Assembly: GCF_000471905.2 (NCBI RefSeq)
Contig: NW_006496517.1
Location: forward strand, 23,627-87,626
DNA: 64,000 nucleotides
Direction: 5' to 3'
DNA from: Amborella trichopoda
Taxonomy: Eukaryota > Streptophyta > Magnoliopsida > Amborellales > Amborellaceae
Shown here one piece after another: positions 46,430-57,852 of the stretch. Every line of letters begins with the position of its first letter. Positions within the stretch are counted from its first letter, which is position 1. The position numbers and the translations under genes are program-made. The notes beneath the pieces are model-generated. The model saw nothing but the letters and a program-made list of their open reading frames with translations. It ran no database searches and was not told the DNA's origin.

Positions 46430-48674
46430 CAGTAGTATAATGCTTCACAAGTTCGCAGTTAATATTCCATTTCGCATGACCTGGGTCGGTTTGAAGTCTG
46501 GGCAACGACAAATAAATAAAAAAGTACTAAAAATGAGGGGCATGGATTGATAGATTTAAATTCAAGAAGTGGTCATTGCAATCAATTTCCCAACACATGC
46601 TCATGTAACTTTTAAAGGGGAAAAAAATAAGGATACAAAACTACTCCCTTATTTGGATTAGGAGTATAATATTGCACAAGTACATAGTGAATGCTTCTCG
46701 GTTTCGTAAAGGCTGGTTTGAACTTCGAAGTTTGCCTTTGCATATTCTCAAATTTGGTAGCATACCCAAGTCATTCAATTTGACATCTGATAGAGATTAC
46801 AATCATTTTTGTCTGTCAGCTTTTAAATCAGGTGGTTATAAGTGTCATTTAATAGACTCAAAGTTCAAAATAAAAAAAATTTCGAACTTCATAACATACT
46901 CCAAGTCATCCAATTTGATATTTAATGGTTATGAGTGATTGTGACCGCCTTTATAAAAAAAGGTAAAGGATTCATTATCCTGTTTTTGAAATCCGGGCTA
47001 CCAACAAATAGATAAAAAAAAAAAGTGATAAAATAAGATAAATGGACAAAAGATAGGGAATGTGAAAGCTCTAAAAGTTGGGGAATAATGACCCCTTGGA
47101 TGGTTGCTTGGGGCTGGTGCAAACAAAAGGCTTCACAATGAGGATGGATCTTGATTGTTATAAACAAAGCGGCATTGCAATGATTTTTATAAGAGATGGA
47201 TATCTAATGGCCTTACACTTTGGATATACAGGCTGTACTCATGCAACTTTAGAAGGGGAAAAATAAGGATGCAAATTCTTATTTGCAAAACACATTCTCT
47301 CTCTACTCTCTCTCTAGAAGGAAGAGAGTGAGAGGTGTTATTTTAGGGAGACATTGTTTTTTCTATTCATTAAAGTGATTAAGCCAGATACATATGAGGT
47401 ATTTATGCTCTGCATTAATATAGTAATGAATCTGAGGAAAAGGAAAAATTAGTGGGCATTCCCATAATCATTGTTATATTTAAATTAATGGGTTCATATT
47501 ATCTATATGTAATTTCTACTTATTTTTAAGGGGTTTTCACCTATGCTGTATAGAAATGGACATGTGCCTTTTTTTGATATGGATGAGAGTGTCAAAAACA
47601 TAAATCCAAAAAAAATATCATCTAAATATGACACATTTATACAATATGTAGATGTCTACTACATATGTGCATACATCTATATATACATATGTTGAAATTT
47701 ATATTTAGTTCACATCTACATTTACATATACTACAATTCATATGTCATAACAATAATAAAGCACTACAAAAAAAAGAAATTAAATTAGTAGCCCCAAAGA
47801 TTTTACTTTGTGAATCAAGACAAGGGCAACAATATAGCAAACAAAAAATTTTAATATTAAAAATTTGAGATAAGGACAAGTACACTTTGTAGAGAAATGT
47901 CTTACAAAATTTAAAGACTATCAACTAGGCTCATTTCACCGAACCCACTAATGGCTCGGTGAAATCATTATACAAGTGCACATAAGAAACCGCAAGTTGG
48001 ATAGGGAGAAACACAAGGTTTATTGGTACTTGAATTAAAAACATACTTTTATTTTATAAGAATAGTGATTTATATAAGCCTAGGTAAGAAAATAAAAGAT
48101 ATTATTTTATTTCATTTCAAACCAATTTTTTAATTTCAAAACAATTTTGTTTTTAAATAATATATTATTCCCCTAACATTGAATTTTTTTTTTTATGATA
48201 GATATGTGGAAAAGGGATTTCTTATATCGATAGTAGTAATGGAACTCAAGATATTATATTGTGAGAGAAAAATTCCGTTTTTATACAAAAAAAAAAAAAA
48301 GCCGAACTGTTTTAAAAAAGTGACACACCATTGGACACTTCATAGGGGTGCCATATTCATTCGCACGTTCATGTCTACGAACTATCGACACATAGTTGGA
48401 CCCTCAAACACATGCATGTTTCATTGGTTTTCACCACTTCAAGGATATTTTACTACAATGCAATGACAATGACCTGGGAGTAGTTGCTCGAGTCACTTAG
48501 ACTAGACAGGGTGCTCTGCAGAGTCCAGTTTGATACCTTAGGACTCGTCCAAGACTCATGGACTCTATTATTTGTTATGAGTTGTCTACTTCAATTAGTC
48601 AGATCGCTGGCCCGGGCTTAGGACCAAACTTGAGTTTCATATTTTTTTTTTTATAAAAAAAGTCACAAAATGTT
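46430..48674. other. Intergenic sequence with a diverged direct repeat
   Basis: The stretches 46480-46655 and 46985-47275 share an order of phrases (CCGGGC.AC.ACAAATA, CATGCAACTTTAGAAGGGGA or its variant). Near 47932 a hairpin TTTCACCGA..TCGGTGAAA occurs. Open frames at 46672-46938, 47665-47868 and 48179-48466 have no recognisable domain. Confidence 0.45.
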
Positions 48675-49253
48675 GGAAAAATTACGTATGAACATTAAAA
48701 CTAATGGAAAAATAAGGAGTGATCCATATTTTCTCTAATATTATATAGAGGGTCGGTACCCTCGTATTTTTTATTTTTTCAAGTTTGTCCTTTGGCCATA
48801 TGTTACTAACATCGAACCGGTTTTATTTTTTATTTTATTTTTTTATTTTATTTTTTTATTTATTTTTTTAATTTTTTTTTCAAAGGTAAGGTTGTATCAC
48901 GTGTTTTAGGGTATTTCGGACCAATCCAATATCCTAATTTTTGGAATGCCCTAAAGTTTAGTCAGTCTGACGTTGGTAACATAGGACTGCTCTGCCTCTT
49001 TTAATTGCTAAAATTTAAGGTAATTAGGCCATCAAAGGGGTCATGAAATTCCCTAAAAGATAGGACACAACCCTACATTTGAGAAAATTTAAAAAAGGAA
49101 ATAAAATAAAACATGTATGATAACATAGGACTGGGAGACAAGCTTGAAAAATTATTAAAATGCTGGGGGACCGACCCTTCACATAATTTTTGTGAAAAAA
49201 ATGGATCTTTTTATATATTTCTATTTCTTTTTGGGTGCGGACCTAATTTTTCC
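48675..49253. mobile_element. Long-inverted-repeat transposon, non-autonomous
   Basis: 579 bp with arms of roughly 150 bases. The left arm holds GGAAAAATTACGTATGAAC, GTGATCCATATTTTCTC and GAGGGTCGGTACCC; the right arm as reverse complement holds GGAAAAATTAGGTCCGCAC, AAGATCCATTTTTTTCAC and GAAGGGTCGGTCCCCC. Flanks CAAAATGTT and TAAAATACT agree at 6 of 9. No transposase frame. Confidence 0.8.
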
Positions 49254-49479
49254 TAAAATACTTAATCTGGAAAGAACTATTTCTCCGTTTTTAGTTTCAT
49301 CACTATGCATATTTAGAGGACTTTTTGAGGGGAGGAACTCCAAGGGGTGAGCAGTTGTTCGTATGATATTTGAACCAAACACATGGAGTATAGAATGTGG
49401 ACTCACTCATTATTCTCTATTAAAAGCTAAATGAAGCAACAAGTACGAAAGTGAAGAGATGACATTTTACTTGTACAAA

Positions 49480-49640
49480 TAATATATTTCGACTTTGGTC
49501 TTGTGGTAACTGGTTGGAGATCAAAGTTTGCATAAGGGAATGAAGGCCAGGGTTCAAATATTGAAGGCAAGGGTTCAAATTTTGAAAATTTTCCTTAGTA
49601 GACCATGGGAGTAGCTTTTATCTTTTCTCCACAAATAGTT
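49480..49640 (+). mobile_element. Possible tRNA-derived SINE fragment
   Basis: TGTGGTAACTGGTTGG resembles a polymerase III A box, and about 45 bases later GGGTTCAAATATTG resembles a B box; the B-box phrase is duplicated 23 bases on. No tail or target duplication was identified. Confidence 0.3.
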
Positions 49641-49691
49641 CACGTTTTCTCATGATTTTCAATAACCAAAGAGTGCTAAGAAAATGGAATA

Positions 49692-51625
49692 AGGACTCGT
49701 GTGATCTAACCAGAGTATATATTCGTTTCTTTTTTTTTTCAATTCTTTTCTTTTTTTTCATGGCTTAGATCACTTATAAGTAGTCTTTTTTACAATAAAT
49801 CAACTTCAGATAAAATAAAAAAAAGAATACAATTAGGATCTCAAAAACTTGAAGTCATTCAAAACCGTTCTTTCAATAACAAAGAAAAGACACAACCTAT
49901 GCTTGGGAATAAAAAACACAAGAAGCAAAAAACAAAAAAGAGTATCGGAGATTATCTCAACCGGGCTTATTAAACCCACACTAAGTCACCACCTTCCAAT
50001 GGCATAGAAGCAATGATCAACCTTCAATCTCTATCAGGAAGCAATTTAAGTCAAGCCAAACCAATAGAACATGAGCAATGATCAACCTTCAATCTCTATC
50101 AGGAAAGCAAGTTTAGGTCAAGCCAAACCAAATAAAACATAAACCCCTTTCAATCACAAAACTCAAACATAGGTGATCCCCTTTTGATAAAAGATGGGAG
50201 AGATGCGAGAACTCTATGAGAGCAAGAGAGTGGCGCGTGCCCCTTGATTTTCATAAGGGGGAGAAAGAGAGAGAAACTTTCCAAGAGAATCAGAGAGAGG
50301 TTTCTAAGAGTGGGGCATACCCTTACGAGAAATATGAGAGAGATAGAAACTTTAGAAGTAGAGCATATTAGGTAGGGTGCTCCCCTTTTATAGTGCATCA
50401 AGGGTTGTAGGATTTCTTAGTGTTTTCCATAGCTTGCTTCTTCATGTGATATTGAATATGCACCATTGATCTTTGATGACTTGTGGGGTGAGAGATATGA
50501 GCCGTCCATTTCATAGATAGGCCATCAAAATCATATGAAAGGTGCTAGAACCACTATCCACCACTTCATAAATTATTTTTCCATCAATTAATTCAAATAA
50601 AAAAAGGGAAAATTGCAAAAAAAAAACCCATACCCACCCAACTTTTCCTAGCGAATATTCCCTACAAAAGTTCATTTTTTTTAATGAAAATTACCCTTCC
50701 CTCACATAACAAATTATTTTCATTGGAGAAGACAGTCCGGCATTTTAAACAGGCAGTCCAGCGTTTCATGGTGGCGGTCCGGCTTTTCATGGTGGCAGTC
50801 CGATGATTATTTTTTGCTGGAATGGACGGTTCGACGTTTTGAAGTTGTAGTCCGCCATTTTGAAAGAGTAGTCCAACTTTTTGATATGGCGGTCCGGCAT
50901 TTTGAAGGGCAGTCCGACATTTTGAAGTAACGGTCTGATGTTTTGAAGTGAGCAGTTCGACGTTGTACAAGTGCGATCCGGCGTTTCCTTTTATTGAGAT
51001 CCGAAAATGATTTGTTACATGAGGGAAGGGTATTTTCGTCAAGAAAAAATTTAACTTTTTGTATAAGGGGTATTTACTAGAAAACATGATTTTTTTGTAA
51101 GAAGTTGCTAGGAAAAGTTGGGTGGGGGTAAAGTGCATAAAATTTTTGAAGGGGTTTTTATAATTTTCCCAAAAAATAATATATAGTAATATCTTGCTTT
51201 CTTATTTTATGCTCAAGCCTTCTCACACATACCAAAAATTGATTCAAAATTTCCTCAAGGCTTAAGCTTTCCAAAACATAACTTACTTATTCCTCAAGGA
51301 AAGAGCTTGAGGTCTTCAAATTAGAAACTCCTCAAGGTGGGGCATGCCACCCTAGGTGGCACACAATGGGCTCCACCGAATTGTCATGGTGGGCCCATTT
51401 ATATTCTTGGGTCTCCCATGCAATATAAAAATTATTAAAATAAATATTATGATTTTAAAAAATTCATAAAATCATATTTGAATAATTAAATCAATGTAAA
51501 ATCAATATCCCTGCTTTTACAAATCTAAATTTGATAAATAAAATATCCAGAGATTTTAAAAAATTCAAATAAGATTTCTAAAAATCATATATTATTAAAA
51601 TAAACATTTATTAAAAAGGGTTCCT
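49692..51625 (-). mobile_element. LTR-like repeat, copy B
   Basis: Same orientation as copy A. It starts with TGTGATCTAACC (A: TGTGATCTTTTACC) and shares the GATCACTTATAAG block near 49768, the CTTGTGGGGTGAGAGAT block near 50480 and GGTGGGGCATGCCACCC near 51335. It differs from A by the degenerate array at 50730-51000. No primer site lies beside it, so it is probably a solo LTR. Confidence 0.5.
50730..51000. repeat. Degenerate GTCCGGCATTTTGAA-type array
   Basis: About ten irregular units of 22-30 bp with the core GTCCGRCATTTTGAA or GGCGGTCCGGC. Read on the minus strand it produces a repetitive frame (KCRTA, QNAGPP and similar), which is a by-product of the array and not evidence of a gene. 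Confidence 0.8.
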
Positions 51626-51777
51626 CGATTTACCCAAAAAAGTAAAAAAAAAAAAGTCTTCGTTCTCAAACCAAGGTATTATGTTCATTATTTTTTTCAT
51701 TTTTATGTTCAACTATGGCTTTATTTTTGTTCATAACATTATACACTCTTTCATTTTAATACTATTGATTTATCTTT

Positions 51778-52171
51778 GGGTGTAGTTTGCATAAGGTCAC
51801 AACCTTAAACAATCAAATTAAGGTGCACTTCCAAACTTTGTTATGAGATGCAATTTTGGTGCTAAAAATGCTTAGGATGGCATAAGAATCTAATTTTATC
51901 TCTAATTAGAAAATCTTAAACTTCAAAAATAGTTCAAATCAAGGAAGCCTATAAACATATGAAAATCTTGAAATAAATGATCCAAATAGTTGTTACAAGA
52001 TGTAGTATTTTTAAGACCTGAAATCTCTTTTTTTTTTTTATATCTATACATCTTGATGCCGACACGATCAATTAGATATTTTTCCAACATAAAAAAAGCC
52101 TTTTTCGAAAGATTTTAAAGGTGCACCTTAATTCTATAATTTAAGGTACCAACCTTATATAAACTTTTTCC
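51778..52171. mobile_element. Family-1 miniature element
   Basis: 394 bp, left end GGGTGTAGTTTGCATAAGGT, right end as reverse complement GGAAAAAGTTTATATAAGGT. It lies only 166 bp downstream of the DOT4-type stop codon, so it may be part of that gene's 3' region. Confidence 0.85.
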
Positions 52172-52336
52172 ATTTCTTTTTGACCTAGACCCAATCCAGT
52201 GGGCAGAGACCCAAGTCCACCCTGGACCCCGTCGGGTCAAGGACAACAATGGAGCCACACTTGCCCGTTTAGACCCTTAAAATTCAATCCCCACATAAAC
52301 TCACCAAAGATGGAATGGTCAAAACTATAGGTTTGA

Positions 52337-54970
52337 TCACCAATATCCTCTACAAGAGCACCTCCCATCCTTGAAATGGTGGAACCGATTAGGATCTCTG
52401 AGCACAATCTCTCTCCCCATCTCTCTAGAAACAAACTTTGCAACTTCGTGACAATCTCCACACACCCTAAGGTTTTTAGCCACTCTAATGGTTGCACCCT
52501 TTGGCAGTTTCAATAGCCCAAAAGCAATGGCAAACCTCTCACTATGCTCACAAAGGGCCTCTCCCTTAGCCTTCTCATCCTCACCCAGCAACAAAGCATA
52601 CCTCCTCTTAACAACATAACCTTCCGCCTCCATTTTCAATCTTAGAGACTCCATTAACATCCGCATTTCCATATCTTCACGATGCGACCTATCTCCCGAA
52701 ACAAAGACGTGGACCCTCCCTTTTATCTCCATCCAACTACAGCCCGGATTCTTACGTAGCCCTCGCTTGCTCATCTTTTCCCTAATCTTCTTCACCCCCT
52801 CCCATTTCTCTGCCTCTGAATATATGTTTGATAAGAGCACGTAATACCCTGTGTTTTCCGGTTCTAATTCGAATACGTGCTCTGCAACTTTCTCAGCGAG
52901 CCCCACATTGCGATGGACCCTACATGCATGGAGTAATGCACCCCATATTGTGGAATCGGGCTCCATTGGCATGTTCTTGATGAACCTATATGCATCTTCT
53001 AAATGTCCTGCCCTTCCTAGAAGATCGACCATGCATGCATAATGTTGAGGCTCAGGCACAATGCCATGGTCATGCATCATGGCCCCGAAGAATTTCCAGC
53101 CTTCCATGACCAAACCCGCATGGCTACATGCATAGAGGATTGCGGTGAAGGCGACTGAGTCCAATTTGATTCCGGCCTCTTGCATTTGAGTGAAAAGCAT
53201 GATGGCATGCTCGCCATGACCATGCATGCCGTACCCCGCGATCATCACAGTCCATGACACCAAATCCCTCTCAACCATCCTTTCAAATAGGGATCGGGCA
53301 TATAACATGATCCCACATTTCACATACATATCCATGAGGGCATTGGCCACAAACTTGTCTGAGAAAGCACCGGTTCTTATTGTATAGGCATGGACTTCTC
53401 GGCCTCTTTCAAAGGCAGATAGGCCTGCTAAAGCAGGGAGAATGCATGCCATGGTTATCGAATTAGGCCGCGTCTCATGTTGCATTTGGGCAAATAGGCC
53501 TAGGGCTTCATTAGGGAGGCAGTTTTTGGTGCAACCACCAATCATGGCATTCCATGAGATGATATCTTTGAAATTCATGCCATTGAATACACGCCTAGCA
53601 TCAGCCATGCTGCCGCACTTTGCATACATGTCAATAAGAGCATTAGCAACAAAAAGATCTGAATCCAAAGCATTTCTCTTAACATAAGCATCGATGGCCC
53701 TGCCATGATCTAGAGACCCACCATGTGAACACGCATGTATGATGCTAGTAATGGTGAAAAGGTCGGGCTTAACTCCTTCTGTTTCCATTTCAGAGAACAT
53801 TTCAATCGCCTTTTGAAACTGTGCCTGTCCACCATAGCCTTGTATCATAGAAGTCCAAGACACAGCAGTTCTTTGAAGCATTCTATCAAACACCTTCATA
53901 GAATAACTAAAACAATCACACTTTGAATACATGTCTATTAAAGAATTCAAGACATTGATCTCTCGGTCCGAACCACTTTTAAAAACATAAGCATGCAGCT
54001 GTTTCCCCTGAACTAAACAACCCAACTCTGCACAAGCTGGAATTAGAGTAACCAAGGTAGCTGGATCAGGTAGAAATCCACAATCCTGCATTTCTCGAAA
54101 AGCTTCTATTCCTTTTCGAGTCATATTATTCGATATATAACACCCAATAATTGAATTCCACGATATAATATCTCTCTGAGACATCTCTTCAAACACTAGT
54201 CTTGCGGCTCCTGTCTGCCCACATTTCGAGTATAAAGATATAAGCGAGTTACCCACTGTTGTAAAAGATTCAAACCCTGTCACGATTATGTAACCATGAA
54301 CTTGCTCACCGTGCCTAATACTTTTCATTGAGGCACAACATTTCAAAATACGTGTAAAGGTAAAAGAATCAGGCTTGAATCCTAAGACAATCATCTTTTG
54401 GAACATGGAGAAGCTTTCCATGTAGTTTCCAATCCTTGTGTACTTATTCATTATCATATTCCAGAGAAAAGTGTTCTCCTTTGCGATCCCGTCGAAAACT
54501 CTTCGTCCCTCATTTAAATCCCCACATTTTAGATACATGAACACCAGCTTGGCACCCAAAGTGCTGTCTAATTTGATCCCAGAAGAAGCTATTTTCAAAT
54601 GGATTCGTTTGCCGTCTGAGAGCGATTTGCAGTCGGCACAGAGTTGCAGAAGGCAAGAATAAGTATCCAAATCTAGCCCAGGAGCATCGACAAAATCCAT
54701 GGCCTCCCTTAATTTCCGATCTCTACATAAAATCAAAACTTCTTTATTTATATTTGCCGAGAATTGTTGAGCATTGGAGCTTGACTCCTGGTGTTTTACG
54801 GCATGCGTCCTGATGGGTCTCAAGTAGGGACAGGAGTTATGGGAATGTAAGGTGGGTTTGAAGAAAATTGCATCAGTTCTAATGGGTTTTTCCTGCTGTT
54901 TCTCACATGGTGAAGGACAGGTGAGATGAGCTCTAGAGACGTGCAGAGTTCCCATATCTTGGGCTCTCAA
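52337..54970 (-). CDS. DOT4: PPR-DYW protein, DOT4 orthologue (plastid RNA editing)
   Basis: An intact, intronless 877-residue frame on the minus strand, close to the 871 or so residues of Arabidopsis DOT4 (At4g18750). The N-terminal 75 residues lack PPR motifs and look like a plastid transit region. About 15 PLS-type PPR units follow, with typical ends such as LIDMYAKCGSM, DIISWNAMIGG and DLVSWTVMIAGYGMHGHGE. Then come E-type motifs (ATIWGALL-like TIWGALLHACRVHRNVGLAE, ELEPENTGYYVLLSNIYSEA) and the DYW deaminase domain. Its zinc and catalytic residues are visible: HSE in EHSERFAIAFG, CGDC in RVCGDCHEVAKF, and the C-terminal HHFKDGRCSCRGYW. The protein ends GYW, not DYW; Arabidopsis DOT4 ends GFW, so this is a family trait. 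DOT4 is needed for C-to-U editing of plastid rpoC1 and for leaf vein and margin patterning. Orthology rests on recalled similarity over the whole length plus gene order. Start at 54970; a second Met at codon 6 is possible. Confidence 0.95.
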   Translation of the reverse strand: MRAQDMGTLHVSRAHLTCPSPCEKQQEKPIRTDAIFFKPTLHSHNSCPYLRPIRTHAVKHQESSSNAQQFSANINKEVLILCRDRKLREAMDFVDAPGLDLDTYSCLLQLCADCKSLSDGKRIHLKIASSGIKLDSTLGAKLVFMYLKCGDLNEGRRVFDGIAKENTFLWNMIMNKYTRIGNYMESFSMFQKMIVLGFKPDSFTFTRILKCCASMKSIRHGEQVHGYIIVTGFESFTTVGNSLISLYSKCGQTGAARLVFEEMSQRDIISWNSIIGCYISNNMTRKGIEAFREMQDCGFLPDPATLVTLIPACAELGCLVQGKQLHAYVFKSGSDREINVLNSLIDMYSKCDCFSYSMKVFDRMLQRTAVSWTSMIQGYGGQAQFQKAIEMFSEMETEGVKPDLFTITSIIHACSHGGSLDHGRAIDAYVKRNALDSDLFVANALIDMYAKCGSMADARRVFNGMNFKDIISWNAMIGGCTKNCLPNEALGLFAQMQHETRPNSITMACILPALAGLSAFERGREVHAYTIRTGAFSDKFVANALMDMYVKCGIMLYARSLFERMVERDLVSWTVMIAGYGMHGHGEHAIMLFTQMQEAGIKLDSVAFTAILYACSHAGLVMEGWKFFGAMMHDHGIVPEPQHYACMVDLLGRAGHLEDAYRFIKNMPMEPDSTIWGALLHACRVHRNVGLAEKVAEHVFELEPENTGYYVLLSNIYSEAEKWEGVKKIREKMSKRGLRKNPGCSWMEIKGRVHVFVSGDRSHREDMEMRMLMESLRLKMEAEGYVVKRRYALLLGEDEKAKGEALCEHSERFAIAFGLLKLPKGATIRVAKNLRVCGDCHEVAKFVSREMGREIVLRDPNRFHHFKDGRCSCRGYW

Positions 54971-55380
54971 GTACGCTGATGTTTAGTCTCAATCGAAAGA
55001 CTGAACCACATTAAGATGGTCAGGCATTTGATGGAGCTGGAAAATTTGAATCTCTCTCTCTCAACTCTGCGCTGACTGCAATTCGGAAAATAAACCCAGC
55101 CAGGTCCTTCTCCGCAAAATCCCTTTGCGAAGTGATTAGACTTTCAGGAAGGTACAGCTATACACTCGCAAGTATGTATGGGGTAGGTAGAGGTATACAC
55201 TCACAAGTATGTATGAGGTTGTTTGCAAAGAGATTGTAAATATTTTATACACGAAGTTCACAATCATTTCTATCCATTAAATGTCAAATTGGATGGTTGG
55301 GAGTGAATCAGATAAGTATGAAAATTAGGCTATTCAATAACACTCTTACAACCTCTATGTACAAAAGATAGACAATGCCT
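54971..55380. other. Upstream region of the DOT4-type gene
   Basis: Holds a (CT)n tract near 55051-55062 and a 40-base direct repeat (TATACACTCGCAAGTATGTA and TATACACTCACAAGTATGTA at 55150 and 55194). No clear TATA box was identified. Confidence 0.5.
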
Positions 55381-55560
55381 TGGAGTGGCAATGAGTCGGG
55401 TATAGGTGGGGTCCGAACCTGGACCCATACTCGAGTAGATCCGGGTTTAGGTTTTGGACCCGGACCCGACCCGGCGGGTCCAAAAGTTAGACTCATACTT
55501 GTACCCAGGTCTCAGGCCTACCCAATGGGTCTCGAGTCCATTATCACCCTCACTATGAGC
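55381..55560. mobile_element. Small inverted-repeat element with GACCCGGACCC motifs
   Basis: GGAGTGGCAATGAGTCGGGT at the left is mirrored by GTGAGGGTGATAATGGACTC as reverse complement of the right end. Interior carries GGACCCGGACCCGACCCGGC. A related motif-rich stretch lies at 55765-55930 and a larger relative at 30001-30379. Confidence 0.6.
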
Positions 55561-55764
55561 TTACTTTTTTTGTTTTTTTTGCCCTTTTATTTACCATCAT
55601 ATATCCGTATTATTGGCAATAAGATCACAATCACTTGCTATTAGATTCATGCCGTGTGATTTATCGTTTAATAGCCAAAGATGACTACTGGTCCTAATTA
55701 TATACGATCCTTGATACAGCCAAATGTATACGGCTTAAAGTAAAATATTTTATCTCTAACAGTA

Positions 55765-55930
55765 TAGAGGTACAAGTCGGGTCCAGTTGAACCCAGATCT
55801 ATATAGCGTTTGGGAGCAAGTTTTAGACCTAGACCCAACCTGACGGGTCCAAATACTAGACCTATACCCGATCCGTATCTGATATACCTGATGGGTCCCG
55901 ATTCGGGTCCAGAGTTGGGCTTTCTTAGTG
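55765..55930. mobile_element. Relative of the 55381 element, diverged
   Basis: Contains GTCGGGTCCAGTTGAACCC, CCTGACGGGTCC and CCTGATGGGTCCCGATTCGG, the same motif vocabulary as 55381-55560. Its ends are unclear. Confidence 0.45.
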
Positions 55931-56189
55931 GGTAGGGACAACGCCTTGTCAATCGAATAATTGAGAAAGAGATGAATGATTATTACAAATAGATGCCCCT
56001 TCGCGTAGACAGGACATTAAAACTAATGAACATCCTTTTCCTCCATTGTTCATTTCCACACAATTTTTGTGGGCGGCTCTTCAACAAAGGGGCTCTTGAA
56101 CAAAGTACAGTGTAACTAGGTTATGCCAAGATATGTGCAGCAACTGCTGACATAACCATGCTCTATGCCTTTTTGATAGGTTTTTTTGA

Positions 56190-56890
56190 TCTGTCAGCTT
56201 TAGAAGGAGAGGAATAGAAGAACCTTTAAAAATAGAGCTCGAGACATACCGCAGATCAAGCAAGCTATTCACAAACATATCATCTTCTCGGCGTAGTCCA
56301 CTATAGAGTTCAAGGATGTTCCCAGAGAAAATTTTGACACCAATCTTCGAGAACTGCTTTATCTTAGAAAGCACAAGGTGAGGAAATCAGGTCCTTGGCA
56401 TCCCCTCCTAATGCACTGGTTGAAACCAAATTTCAATGGTAGTGTAAAATGTAATAAGGCAATTGCAGGGTATAGGGGTATGTCGAGGAATGAGGGGAGA
56501 AACTATTTGGACTTACCAGGGCCTTGGATGCTTGTCAGACGCCACACCCATTGCATTAAATTTTTTAGTTTGAGATTAGATCACCAATTTTAAAGAATGT
56601 TGATTCTGCTAATGTTATCAAATGCTGAAAATATCCAACTACTGCCTGTCACGCGTAGAGTGTAGTCATGGACGAGATCCAATTTATGTTGAGGGATAAA
56701 AAAAATTTTGCACGTCAATGGCGAACAAAATTCTGCGGCTTACGACCTAGAGAAAATCTCTTCCTTGCTATTTGCTATAATCGCAGCTTCTTTCCTACTT
56801 TTTGGTGGCAATTCTTTGCGGTCTTTTTCTTTTTAACTAGGTAGTTTTTCATTTTCTTAATGAAATTTTGTTAAAATTCACCAAATAAAA
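56190..56890 (+). mobile_element. LINE remnant: zf-RVT/RNase H end
   Basis: Forward frames give KERNRRTFKNRARDIPQIKQ then AIHKHIIFS, the counterpart of EIWKERNRCTF in the LINE at 34607-37620. Then HWLKPNFNGSVKCNKAIAGY and RGMSRNEGRN follow, matching the start of a LINE RNase H domain. Frames are broken and reverse transcriptase is absent. An AT-rich tail ends near 56890 (CACCAAATAAAAAACC). Confidence 0.7.
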
Positions 56891-57852
56891 AACCAATATT
56901 CTTTTCTGTAACTGCCGTTTGTTGGATATTCTTGAGAATACGAACATGTAGTCCCTACAATTGTCATGCAAAGGAAACCATTAGAAATAACATAATCATT
57001 TTAGTCACAAGAAAGAATAAGAACACGTACTTCTTTTACATGCGTGGCATGTATGAACTCGCTCAGTGACTTGTCTTAGATAATATGTTAAAAACAAGTT
57101 ATTTAACAATATCCACCAAAATGCAACATGTGAATTTCTTTATTTAGGCATTGCCATTTTAAATGAAACAAAACTGTATTTCTCTGTTCTTCACAAAAAC
57201 AATTTAGTATGATCACTTCAGTAATAGATTCCATAAAATTCCCTCTCCACATTCTTTCTCCAAATTGTCTGAATAGTAACAGAAAGAAGAAACGTCTGGA
57301 CTCATGATTGGCCATTTAAATACGCCATAAAGTATCAAAGAAATAAGAAGGCACTTCAATTAGTATAAAACATATGACGCAAGAATTCAGTAGGACACAG
57401 CGACATCTGTTTGTTATTTTACATGTGATATGGAAGCATCAAACACGCATAAAGCACCCATTTTTGAAGTATCCCGTGCAACAAACACTAAATCAGGCAT
57501 TTAGCACAAAATACAAAATTAGCTCTCCCTCTCTCTCTCCCCCCCCCAACCCCCAACAAAAAAGATATGAAAAGAAAGAAAAAAAACACGTATTTTGTGT
57601 CCTTCTTGACTGTACGAGCAAGTAATTAATGTATAAGTGAAATTCTCGAGTATTGAAGCAACTTTACACCAAGCAGAGATCATGTCAAGCGTAGGTCTGA
57701 TCATCTTGACCTTTGGAATAAACAGCAGTGAATTACCCATGAACATAAAGGGTGGTGAAATTGAGGATCGTGTTTTTCTTCATCCACTTCCTGAGGCATG
57801 AATGATAATTAACTTTCATTCTGTGAATTTGCCACAGTGGACCCTCACTTGC
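56891..57852. other. 3' flank of the WD40 gene
   Basis: No gene is supported. A CT/C-rich tract at 57523-57558 generates low-complexity frames. Part of this region is probably 3' untranslated sequence of the minus-strand WD40 gene. Confidence 0.45.

Noticed and set aside
50662..51138. A 158-codon minus-strand gene
   Set aside because: Its sequence is the translation of a degenerate tandem array, with repeating residues and no domain.
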